7,697 nt of DNA, taken from Omnitrophica bacterium RBG_13_46_9 (lineage in GTDB: Bacteria > Omnitrophota > Gorgyraeia > JABMRN01 > RBG-13-46-9). The translations under genes were made by a program, and so were the position numbers. Below the pieces are notes generated by a model, which was given only the letters and a program-made list of their open reading frames with translations, had not been told where the DNA came from and did not search any database. Below, piece by piece: positions 1-6,265 of the stretch; position 1 is the stretch's first letter; each line of letters opens with the position of its first letter. The stretch lies in contig MHFD01000045.1 of assembly GCA_001804045.1 (NCBI GenBank), forward strand, positions 1 to 7,697, written 5' to 3'.

Positions 1-55
1 GAAAAAAATATACTCTCGCAAAGACACATTTAGCCATATCAACGTTTTAAAATCC

Positions 56-85
56 TTGTATTTAATAATATTATCGTGATATAAT
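56..85 (+). promoter_or_regulatory. Candidate sigma-70 promoter with extended -10
   Basis: A perfect TATAAT hexamer lies at 80-85, preceded by TG at 77-78, giving the extended -10 form TGnTATAAT. A weak -35 candidate, TTGTAT (56-61, 3 of 6 consensus bases), sits 18 bp upstream. Transcription would start near 92 and leave a leader of about 60 nt before the first gene. The surrounding 1-154 stretch is AT-rich and holds no supported gene. TATAAT-like strings are common in AT-rich DNA, so this remains a prediction, but it is the best promoter candidate I see for the four-gene run that follows. Confidence 0.45.
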
Positions 86-154
86 AATCTTTCAAAATTC
101 GTACATAAGATAACTTTGTTATGACCTTAACCTCATGGCCTAAAAGGGCTTATT

Positions 155-2023
155 ATGGTGAAAAATGAGAATATAATCTGCATATCATCTATTGATTGGG
201 ACTTTGTCTGGCAGGGGCATCAGGAGATCATGGCCACTTTCGCCAAGGCCGGAAACAGGGTTCTATATATAGAAAATACCGGGATAAGGATGCCCACTCT
301 AAAGGATATACCACGCCTCAGGAAAAGGCTGGCCAATTGGAAAAAGGGGGTGGGCGGCATAAGAAAAGAACGCGAGAATCTTTATGTATGCTCTCCTCTT
401 GTCATGCCTTTTCCGTATTCCGGATTCATAACGCTCATTAACAGGTTTATTTTTGTCCATACTATAAAGCGTTGGATGAGCATGGCGGATTTCGCCAATC
501 CTATTATTTGGACATTCCTGCCCACGAATATCACTATTGATCTGATTGATAGTATCGATAATAAAAAGTTGATAGTTTACTATTGCATAGCCGAATTCTC
601 ACAGCTTATCAAATCATCCAAAAAAGTAGTAAAGGCGGAAGGGGAGCTCCTGAAAAGATGTGATATCGTATTTGCCCAGGGCGAGAAGATAAAAGAAAGC
701 TGCCTTAAGTATAATAACAACGTGCACATTTTTCCTTTTGGTGTCGACGATGAAGCGTTTTTAAATTATGATAGAGACGCTTCCGCCCGCTTTGGTGATA
801 TACAGTCAATCCCCGGGCCGATATTGGGGTATATAGGGGGCATACATAAGCACGTAGACAAGGAACTTTTGAAGAGTATAGCCGTTAAAAGGCCCGATTG
901 GTCGATTGTCCTTGTCGGGCCCATGCAGATAGCCGAGGATACATTCAAGGGTTATAAGAACATACACTTATTCGGGAAGAAAGAACATAAGGAGCTCCCG
1001 TTTTATATTTCAAAGTTCGATGTCTGCCTTATTCCGTATCTGTTAAATGAGTATACCAGAACCGTGTATCCTACAAAACTTAATGAGTATCTTATAATGG
1101 GTAAACCCGTTGTTTCCACTTCCATACCGGAAATTGACAGATTCAACAGCGAAAACGAAGATATCATAGAAATCGCTGATAATGCGGACGCTTTCTACAA
1201 GAAGGTAGAAAATGCTCTGAAAAACCCTGCCAGCCCCCAGACAGAAAAAAGAAGAATATCTATAGCCGCGCAGTCAAGCTGGCCCGGAAGGATAGAAAAG
1301 ATGTCCAGGCTCATGGAGCAAGCCATTGATAGAAGGCATGCCATGAGGGCCTTGAGGTGGCGCGAGGATATGACCATCTTTTATAAACGTTTACGGGTAA
1401 AGACGTTGAAGTTAGCCCTGGGTATTATAGCATTATATTTTATTGCCTTTAAAACTCCGATACTGTGGTTTCTGGCAAGCCCTTTAAACATATCCGAACC
1501 TCCACAGAAAGCTGACGCGATAGTTGTTTTCGCCGGCGGCGTAGGGGAATCCGGACGCCCGGGACAAGGATACGAGGAAAGGGTCGAGAGGGCGGTTGAG
1601 CTATATAAGGATGGTTACGCCAAACACATCATATTTTCGAGCGGATTTAAATACACGTTTAAAGAAACCGATATCATGAAAGCTCTGGCCCTGTCATTGG
1701 GCGTTCCCGAAGATGCCGTTATACTGGAAAAAGACGCCGCTAACACATATGAGAACGTTAAGCTTTCTGGCGCTATAATAGAAAGTAAAAAATGGGAAAA
1801 GGTATTGCTAGTGAGCTCGCCATATAACATGAGAAGGGCCGCCCTCGTATTTAAAAGCGCCTATCCGAATATACGGGTAATATATACACCAATACAAAAA
1901 AGTTTTTACTACTCACACACAAGTGGAGCGGATCTGAAACAGTATAAAGGGATACTTCACGAATATGTCGGCATACTTTATTATGTGGTTAAAGGGTATA
2001 TAAAGATTGGAGGTATGACGTGA
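155..2023 (+). CDS. Glycosyltransferase fused to a membrane-anchored DUF218 (YdcF/SanA/ElyC-type) domain
   Basis: This 622-residue protein appears to join two units. Residues about 5-390 look like a GT-B fold glycosyltransferase of the TuaH-like type: an opening segment with a GHQEIM motif (21-26), the C-lobe start GPILGYIGGI (221-230), VLVGP (252-256), and the PTKLNEYLIMGKPVVST stretch (306-322) that forms the nucleotide-sugar side of such enzymes. A basic stretch (393-419) precedes one hydrophobic segment (about 418-441). Residues 453-615 carry DUF218 signatures: DAIVVFAGG (454-462), an ER..RAVELY..G.AKHIIFSSG block (475-497), ANTYEN (529-534) and LLVSSPYNMRRA (551-562). By the positive-inside rule the glycosyltransferase is cytoplasmic and the DUF218 domain is outside. 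The ATG start has AAGGG at 144-148, 6 nt upstream; GTG at 158 is possible. The stop overlaps the next gene by 4 nt. Donor and acceptor are unknown, and the biochemical role of DUF218 is poorly defined. Confidence 0.85.
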   Translation: MVKNENIICISSIDWDFVWQGHQEIMATFAKAGNRVLYIENTGIRMPTLKDIPRLRKRLANWKKGVGGIRKERENLYVCSPLVMPFPYSGFITLINRFIFVHTIKRWMSMADFANPIIWTFLPTNITIDLIDSIDNKKLIVYYCIAEFSQLIKSSKKVVKAEGELLKRCDIVFAQGEKIKESCLKYNNNVHIFPFGVDDEAFLNYDRDASARFGDIQSIPGPILGYIGGIHKHVDKELLKSIAVKRPDWSIVLVGPMQIAEDTFKGYKNIHLFGKKEHKELPFYISKFDVCLIPYLLNEYTRTVYPTKLNEYLIMGKPVVSTSIPEIDRFNSENEDIIEIADNADAFYKKVENALKNPASPQTEKRRISIAAQSSWPGRIEKMSRLMEQAIDRRHAMRALRWREDMTIFYKRLRVKTLKLALGIIALYFIAFKTPILWFLASPLNISEPPQKADAIVVFAGGVGESGRPGQGYEERVERAVELYKDGYAKHIIFSSGFKYTFKETDIMKALALSLGVPEDAVILEKDAANTYENVKLSGAIIESKKWEKVLLVSSPYNMRRAALVFKSAYPNIRVIYTPIQKSFYYSHTSGADLKQYKGILHEYVGILYYVVKGYIKIGGMT

Positions 2024-2520
2024 AATTTATAGATGAAAGAGGGAAGTTGTTCGGACTTGTCAATATAATAGATCTGTCCGTCATATTGATTGTCATCGCG
2101 GTGTGCTCTACTGCTTATGTCGGCTATAAGGATATACAGGCTAGAAGAGAGGATTACAGAAAAAAAATATATAAGATAAAAGTCATTTTTAAAGAGATAC
2201 CCATAGATGTGGCCAACGCGGTAAAAGTGGGGGATAAGGAGCATGGGCTTGTCGAGATAACTGACATAAAAAGAGCGGATGTAAGGCAATTTGTGATCCC
2301 GCGCGAGATCCAAAAGTCCTATGAAAAGTATGAGGATCTCCTGGAGTATAAGATTGTGACGAAAATGATCATTACGTTCAGGGCATTATGCTTTGAAAAG
2401 TTAAGCGGAATATTCATAAGCAACCAGATAGTAAAAATAGGGAAGGGTTTCCGTTTTACACCCGATCTATACGATCTGGAAGGCGTGGTGATAGGAATTG
2501 AGGAGGACACGGGAAGATAA
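2020..2520 (+). CDS. DUF4330-type single-pass membrane protein
   Basis: This 166-residue protein starts with GTG, overlapping the upstream stop as GTGA, with a strong GGAGG (2009-2013) 6 nt before it. It opens with the pattern I associate with DUF4330: ERGKLFGLVNIIDLSVI (6-22), which leads into one transmembrane segment (about 18-36). A soluble region follows, with a basic coil-like patch (38-51), strand-like stretches, and a closing GKGFRFTPDLYDLEGVVIGIE block (141-161). With the short N-terminus inside, the C-terminal part would be outside the membrane. The function is unknown. Its place between a glycosyltransferase and an amidotransferase, with overlapping ends on both sides, suggests a role in polysaccharide assembly or export. 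Family assignment is by pattern memory and needs a profile search. Confidence 0.7.
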   Translation: MKFIDERGKLFGLVNIIDLSVILIVIAVCSTAYVGYKDIQARREDYRKKIYKIKVIFKEIPIDVANAVKVGDKEHGLVEITDIKRADVRQFVIPREIQKSYEKYEDLLEYKIVTKMIITFRALCFEKLSGIFISNQIVKIGKGFRFTPDLYDLEGVVIGIEEDTGR

Positions 2521-2882
2521 TGGCTAAATACAGCGATAACCTTAAAAAAAGCCTGTGTATCAGAGAGAGTTTTTTCTGCAGGACCGCCATTTTTGTTGTA
2601 TCTCTGATGCGTTCTTCCGTCAAGGAATCTTTTATTTACAGAAAGATGAACGCTGCTCCGCATCTACTGCAGGATATGAAGGCTTTCTATCTGGGGCTTT
2701 TGGGAATAATGGTTACTTTGTTCCATTCGCGATTTTTTCTAAACGCAATTGTAGGGGGCGTATTCGACCTTAGCATACTTTTTTATGTTCTTCTCGGGAT
2801 ATCAGTCTTATTTTTGATAACACCCTTGAAGCTGGGCCAAATTTTTAAGGGTTCTTTAATCATCAACCTGTTCAAGGATTAA
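2520..2882 (+). CDS. Small hypothetical membrane protein
   Basis: I do not recognise this 120-residue protein. Its ATG shares one base with the upstream TAA stop (TAATG), so translation is probably coupled. GGAGG at 2502-2506 is rather far upstream (13 nt). The first 50 residues are basic and amphipathic. Two hydrophobic segments follow at about 56-70 and 84-101. A short pattern recurs: KKSLCIR (9-15), KESFIYR (35-41) and KGSLIIN (110-116). Similar S-[LF]-I-Y-R-type repeats occur, from memory, at the N-termini of some O-antigen polymerase or ligase-like proteins. This could therefore be a free-standing or leftover N-terminal piece of such a protein, but that is weak inference. It ends 1 nt before the next gene, which supports it being a real operon member. 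Confidence 0.6.
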   Translation: MAKYSDNLKKSLCIRESFFCRTAIFVVSLMRSSVKESFIYRKMNAAPHLLQDMKAFYLGLLGIMVTLFHSRFFLNAIVGGVFDLSILFYVLLGISVLFLITPLKLGQIFKGSLIINLFKD

Positions 2883-2883
2883 T

Positions 2884-4767
2884 ATGTGCGGAATAAGCGG
2901 CGCGCTTTCTGAAAAAGAGATGGATTTGAGGAAACTCGCTCTTCGGTTTATGGATGTGATCGGCCACAGGGGGCCCGATGAAAGCGGCGCGTTTTTTGCC
3001 GACGGAATATGCCTTGCGCATAACAGGCTCAGCATTATCGATCTGGAACACGGCAAGCAGCCTATCCATTCACATGACAGAAGGTGTATCATCGTGCATA
3101 ACGGCGAGGTATACAATTTTAGGGAGATCCGGGACGCGCTCAAGGAAAAAGGGGTAAATTTTTTCACAAATACCGACACGGAAACGATCGTAAATGCGTA
3201 TGCGGAAGAAGGTAGCCTATGCCTTGAAGGTTTTAACGGATGTTTTGCTTTTGCGATATGGGATAAAGAAGCCCAGACGCTGTTTGCCGCAAGGGACAGG
3301 ATGGGTATCAGGCCTTTCTATTATTATAAGGGCGAAGAAGGATTTTTCTTTTCGTCCGGCCTGAGGGCATTGCTCGCCCTGCCATTCTTAAAGAAAGAGA
3401 TCGATTACGCGGCGGTTTCGGAATATTTTCAGCATCTTTATATATCCGCACCCCGCACGATAATCAAAGACATAAAGAAGCTGGAGCCGGGAAGCTTTCT
3501 GGTATATTCTAAAAAAACAAAAGAACTTACCATAAGAAAATATTGGGATCCTATAGAGCGAATGAAAAATGCAAGCTCTGATTTCATAGAAAGTGAGGGC
3601 GCTTGCGTGAATGAGTTGCGCAGTCTCCTGCGGGACGCCGTAAAGGCGCGGCTTTTGAGCGACGTAGAGCTGGGCGTTTTTTTGAGCGGGGGGGTCGATT
3701 CAAGCATTATCACCGCTTTCGCGAGCAGGGATTTCGCCGGGCGGATAAAGACATTTTCTATCGGTTTCGAGGGCATGGGATACTACGACGAAAGCGGATA
3801 CGCGAAGGAAGTCGCCGAACTGCTAAAAACAGATCATCGCACCATTTACGTAAAACCACAGATCGAGAGCGATCTTATGGATATTGTAAGGCACCTGGAA
3901 GAGCCTTTCGGAGATTCCTCCGCTGTTCCCACATACTATCTGTCGCGCGAGACAAAGAAATTTGTAAAGGTGGCGCTTTCAGGTTCCGGAGGTGATGACC
4001 TCTTTGCCGGATACAGGCGTTATCTGGTTTCAAATAGACTCCTGAAAGTCGTCGATCGCGCCCCGCAGGCAGTGCGGGCGTTTATCAGTTCGGCCCTGGA
4101 AAATCTGCCGTCTTCCCGGGCAAGTAAAGTGGGGGAGAAGGTTCTGCTCGCAAAAAGATTATTGAATTTATCGGGACTCTCCGATTTTGACAAACACTCC
4201 TCGATTATGACATTTTTTGATTATAAAAAGAGAAACAGATTGTTTGCCGATGCCGGGACCAACCGCGAAGTCGACCATAGAGAATTGTGGGGGATAGGCG
4301 GAAACTATGTCAATGACGCCCTCTATTTTGATATGTTGACATATCTTCCCGGAGATCTTTTGCCTAAGGAAGACCTTATGGGTATGGCTTTCGGGCTTGA
4401 GAACAGGATCCCTTTCCTGGACCACAGGGTCGTGGAATTAAGCTTCAGGATTCCGGCGGAATTCAAGGTGAGAGGAAATACGACGAAATACCTGTTGCGG
4501 AAGGCCTTCGGCGATATGCTGCCCCGCCATATATTATACCGGGAAAAACACGGTTTTGCGCTACCCATCAGCGAATGGATTAGAAAGGATCTCTTCGATT
4601 TTGTATCCGGCATACTTCTGTCTGACAGGATGCGAATTAGATCCATACTGAATAAAGATTATGTCGAGCAGCTTTTGGTTTCGCACAGGAGTAACAGGGA
4701 AGACCTTGGACAGCATATATGGTCTATACTGATCTTTGAGCTTTGGTGCAGGGAGTTTCTTGATTGA
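2884..4767 (+). CDS. asnB: Glutamine-dependent asparagine-synthetase-like amidotransferase
   Basis: This 627-residue protein is full length for the larger AsnB/AsnO-type family. The initiator Met is followed by Cys2 (MCGISG), the N-terminal nucleophile that hydrolyses glutamine once Met is removed. Other glutaminase-domain marks are HRGPDESG (28-35), NRLSIIDL (47-54), NGEVYNF (73-79) and TDTE (97-100). The synthetase domain has the ATP-binding PP-loop LSGGVDSS (267-274), SIGFE (292-296), SGSGGDDLFAGYRRY (366-380), DLLPKEDLMGMAFGLENRIPFLD (491-513) and KHGFALP (555-561). One oddity is that the usual GGDE has Asp372 in place of the conserved Glu. The start has AAGGA (2874-2878) 5 nt upstream. 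Family members make asparagine or, in polysaccharide loci, are thought to amidate sugar carboxyls or other carboxylates. The surrounding genes favour the second role here, but the true substrate cannot be read from sequence. Confidence 0.93.
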   Translation: MCGISGALSEKEMDLRKLALRFMDVIGHRGPDESGAFFADGICLAHNRLSIIDLEHGKQPIHSHDRRCIIVHNGEVYNFREIRDALKEKGVNFFTNTDTETIVNAYAEEGSLCLEGFNGCFAFAIWDKEAQTLFAARDRMGIRPFYYYKGEEGFFFSSGLRALLALPFLKKEIDYAAVSEYFQHLYISAPRTIIKDIKKLEPGSFLVYSKKTKELTIRKYWDPIERMKNASSDFIESEGACVNELRSLLRDAVKARLLSDVELGVFLSGGVDSSIITAFASRDFAGRIKTFSIGFEGMGYYDESGYAKEVAELLKTDHRTIYVKPQIESDLMDIVRHLEEPFGDSSAVPTYYLSRETKKFVKVALSGSGGDDLFAGYRRYLVSNRLLKVVDRAPQAVRAFISSALENLPSSRASKVGEKVLLAKRLLNLSGLSDFDKHSSIMTFFDYKKRNRLFADAGTNREVDHRELWGIGGNYVNDALYFDMLTYLPGDLLPKEDLMGMAFGLENRIPFLDHRVVELSFRIPAEFKVRGNTTKYLLRKAFGDMLPRHILYREKHGFALPISEWIRKDLFDFVSGILLSDRMRIRSILNKDYVEQLLVSHRSNREDLGQHIWSILIFELWCREFLD

Positions 4768-4796
4768 ACTCTTGGCTCGCAGCTCTTAGCTCATAG

Positions 4797-4844
4797 TAGG
4801 TTTCTTAAGGTTTCTTGATGTTGCTTAAGGTTTCTTAAGGTTGC
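4797..4844 (-). repeat. Left decamer array and left arm of 48-bp inverted repeat
   Basis: On the + strand this holds four tandem 10-bp units: TTTCTTAAGG (4801-4810), TTTCTTGATG (4811-4820), TTGCTTAAGG (4821-4830) and TTTCTTAAGG (4831-4840). Its reverse complement matches 6261-6308 at 44 of 48 positions with no gaps. It lies within the larger palindrome before the GT4 gene. Confidence 0.85.
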
Positions 4845-4871
4845 TTTTTCGTTTTGCAACCTCCCGAAACC
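4829..4871 (+). other. Inner hairpin within the intergenic palindrome
   Basis: GGTTTC (4829-4834) and AGGTTGC (4838-4844) pair exactly with GCAACCT (4856-4862) and GAAACC (4866-4871). A 3-by-3 internal loop separates the two helices and an 11-nt T-rich loop closes the hairpin. It has 13 base pairs in all, and both helices are made of the decamer-repeat sequence. No downstream U-tract is present, so it is not a standard terminator. Confidence 0.6.
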
Positions 4872-4916
4872 TCCTATTATAACCTATTCCTACAACCTAC
4901 GAGCTAGAAGCTAACC

Positions 4917-4922
4917 AAGGAG
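4917..4922 (+). promoter_or_regulatory. Shine-Dalgarno deciding a TTG start for the GT4 gene
   Basis: AAGGAG ends 8 nt before TTG at 4931. No ATG or GTG nearby gives the conserved N-terminus KIVRIITRLNIGG, so TTG is the chosen start. The site lies in the right outer arm of the intergenic palindrome and can pair with 4769-4775. Confidence 0.7.
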
Positions 4923-4930
4923 TCCGCGAC

Positions 4931-6109
4931 TTGAAGCAGATAAAGATAGTAAGGATTATAACGAGGCTGAATATCGGCGGGCCGGCGCAACACGTCCTCC
5001 TTTTGACCCGTCATATGCAGAGTGAGTCTTTTGAGACAAAGTTGATTACTGGTTCCTGTGAGAAAGACGAAGGCGACATGTCATATCTCGCCGAAGAATT
5101 AGGCGTAAAGCCTACCATGGTAAGTGAGATGTCCAGAAAAATCAACCCCTTTAGGGATACGTTAGCTTTCTTTAAAATTTATAATATCCTTAGGATGGAA
5201 AAGCCGGACATAGTCCATACCCATACCGCAAAGGCGGGAACGCTTGGTAGGTTGGCTTCTTTATTTGCCGTAAGGGCCATAAGGGTGCATACCTTTCACG
5301 GGCATTCCCTCGAAGGCTATTTCAATAAAGCCAAGAGCCTCTTTTTTTCGCTCATAGAGAAGGCGCTATCGATGTTTACGGACAGGATAATAGTTTTGAA
5401 CGAGGACCAAAAAACCGCGTTATCCGGAAGATATCGAATCGCGAGACCCGAAAAATTTTCAGTCATTGAACTCGGACTGGGTTTGGACAGATTTTTACAA
5501 ATAGGCCAAAACCGCTACGGGAGATTCCGGAAAGAGAATAATATAGCTGAAAACACGGTTTTAGTCGGCATTATCGGAAGACTTGTCGAGATAAAGAACC
5601 ACAGGATGTTTCTGGAAGCCGTACATAACATAAGATCCGTTGCCAGGAATAAAGGGTATAGATTTATAATCGTCGGGGACGGCGAACTGCAGGGCAGCCT
5701 GGTGGATTACGCAAAAAAACTTGACATATACGACATAGTCCGTTTTACGGGCTGGCTAAAGGATATATATGATGTCTATGAAGCAGTGGATATAGTATCC
5801 CTCACCTCGGTCAATGAGGGCACGCCGGTTTGCCTTATACAAGCCCTGGCAAGCTCAAAACCTGTTATAGCGACTGATGTAGGAGGGGTGCGAAGCGTCG
5901 TGACGGATGGCAAAAACGGGTATCTGGTCCGCCCAAACGATGTAGTAGCTTTTGCCGACAGGATGCTTGAGCTGGCGTCCGACCCGGAGAAGAGAATAAG
6001 GTTCGGCGAATTCGGTAGAGAGTATGTGAAAGATAGGTTCTCTGACAGTAGATTGGTGAAGGATCTTGAGGCGTTATATCTGGATTTGATGGCGAAGAAG
6101 CGAAACTAA
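4931..6109 (+). CDS. GT4-family glycosyltransferase
   Basis: This 392-residue protein is of normal length for a GT-B fold, GT4-type retaining glycosyltransferase with no membrane segment. The N-lobe has the acceptor-side loop LNIGGPAQHV (13-22), KPDIVHTHTAKAG (91-103) and VHTFHGHSLEGYF (119-131). The C-lobe begins GIIGRLVEIKNH (213-224), where Arg217 and Lys222 are the usual donor-phosphate contacts, followed by FIIVGDGEL (245-253) and VRFTGW (270-275). The EX7E motif region is NEGTPVCLIQALASSKPVIATDVGG (295-319). Glu296 is present, but the second position of the motif is Gln304 (codon caa, 5840-5842) instead of Glu. The product probably adds one sugar of the repeat unit on the inner membrane face; the donor is unknown. 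Repeat-filled gaps flank the gene on both sides, and its last codons lie in the first unit of the downstream array. Confidence 0.92.
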   Translation: MKQIKIVRIITRLNIGGPAQHVLLLTRHMQSESFETKLITGSCEKDEGDMSYLAEELGVKPTMVSEMSRKINPFRDTLAFFKIYNILRMEKPDIVHTHTAKAGTLGRLASLFAVRAIRVHTFHGHSLEGYFNKAKSLFFSLIEKALSMFTDRIIVLNEDQKTALSGRYRIARPEKFSVIELGLGLDRFLQIGQNRYGRFRKENNIAENTVLVGIIGRLVEIKNHRMFLEAVHNIRSVARNKGYRFIIVGDGELQGSLVDYAKKLDIYDIVRFTGWLKDIYDVYEAVDIVSLTSVNEGTPVCLIQALASSKPVIATDVGGVRSVVTDGKNGYLVRPNDVVAFADRMLELASDPEKRIRFGEFGREYVKDRFSDSRLVKDLEALYLDLMAKKRN

Positions 6110-6197
6110 TTGAAACTCGTAGAAACTCATTGATATACAATTGAAATACAATGGAAATATGGTTGAAATACATTGAGCCGAAACTCATGGAAACGGA
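6100..6197 (+). repeat. Degenerate 10-11-bp tandem array with GAAA core
   Basis: Units read gcgaaactaa (6100-6109), ttgaaactcg (6110-6119), tagaaactca (6120-6129), ttgatataca (6130-6139), attgaaataca (6140-6150), atggaaatat (6151-6160), ttgaaataca (6163-6172), then gaaactca (6180-6187) and tggaaacgga (6188-6197). The first unit encodes the last codons and stop of the GT4 gene. No open frame or conserved coding pattern is seen. Confidence 0.7.
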
Positions 6198-6208
6198 TCA
6201 TTACGAAA

Positions 6209-6265
6209 GCAACATCCGCAACCTATGAAACTTTTGCAACCTGTGCAACATAAAACGGGAGCAAC
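6209..6265 (+). repeat. GCAAC-spaced direct repeats
   Basis: GCAAC begins at 6209, 6218, 6236, 6245 and 6261, at distances of 9, 18, 9 and 16 nt, often as GCAACCT. TTTTGCAACCT (6232-6242) also occurs at 4852-4862 in the gap on the other side of the GT4 gene. This links the degenerate array before it with the decamer array after it. Confidence 0.55.

Larger units (their letters stand above)
4769..4922. repeat. Long imperfect palindrome filling the gap before the GT4 gene
   Basis: Almost the whole gap folds back on itself. CTCTTGG (4769-4775) pairs with CCAAGGAG (4915-4922) with one bulged G. AGCTCTTAGCTC (4781-4792) matches 4901-4912 at 10 of 12 positions. GTAGGTT (4796-4802) is the exact reverse complement of AACCTAC (4894-4900). 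A further hairpin lies inside at 4829-4871. No gene is seen in the gap, and no T-run follows the hairpins, so an ordinary intrinsic terminator is unlikely. The element could act as DNA (cruciform, recombination) or as RNA (translation control). Confidence 0.75.

Noticed and set aside
1..79. Possible tail of an upstream + gene (frame open from position 2 to TGA at 77-79) or start of a minus-strand gene (CAT at 35-37, open to the left edge)
   Set aside because: Only 25 and 12 codons are visible, with no recognisable motif and no Shine-Dalgarno for the minus-strand start; three frames give equally weak readings.
121..168. 15-codon leader ORF overlapping the start of the first gene
   Set aside because: No ribosome-binding site and no regulatory codon pattern; likely chance.
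2319..2663. Minus-strand frame over the DUF4330 and small-protein genes
   Set aside because: The + strand genes have overlapping starts and stops, ribosome-binding signals and membrane segments; the minus frame has none of these.
4768..4930. Intrinsic terminator after the amidotransferase gene
   Set aside because: Hairpins exist, but none is followed by a T-run on the + strand; the T-rich stretch lies in the loop.
5865..6188. Minus-strand reading frame across the end of the GT4 gene
   Set aside because: Shadow of the GT4 coding frame plus repeat sequence; no family features.
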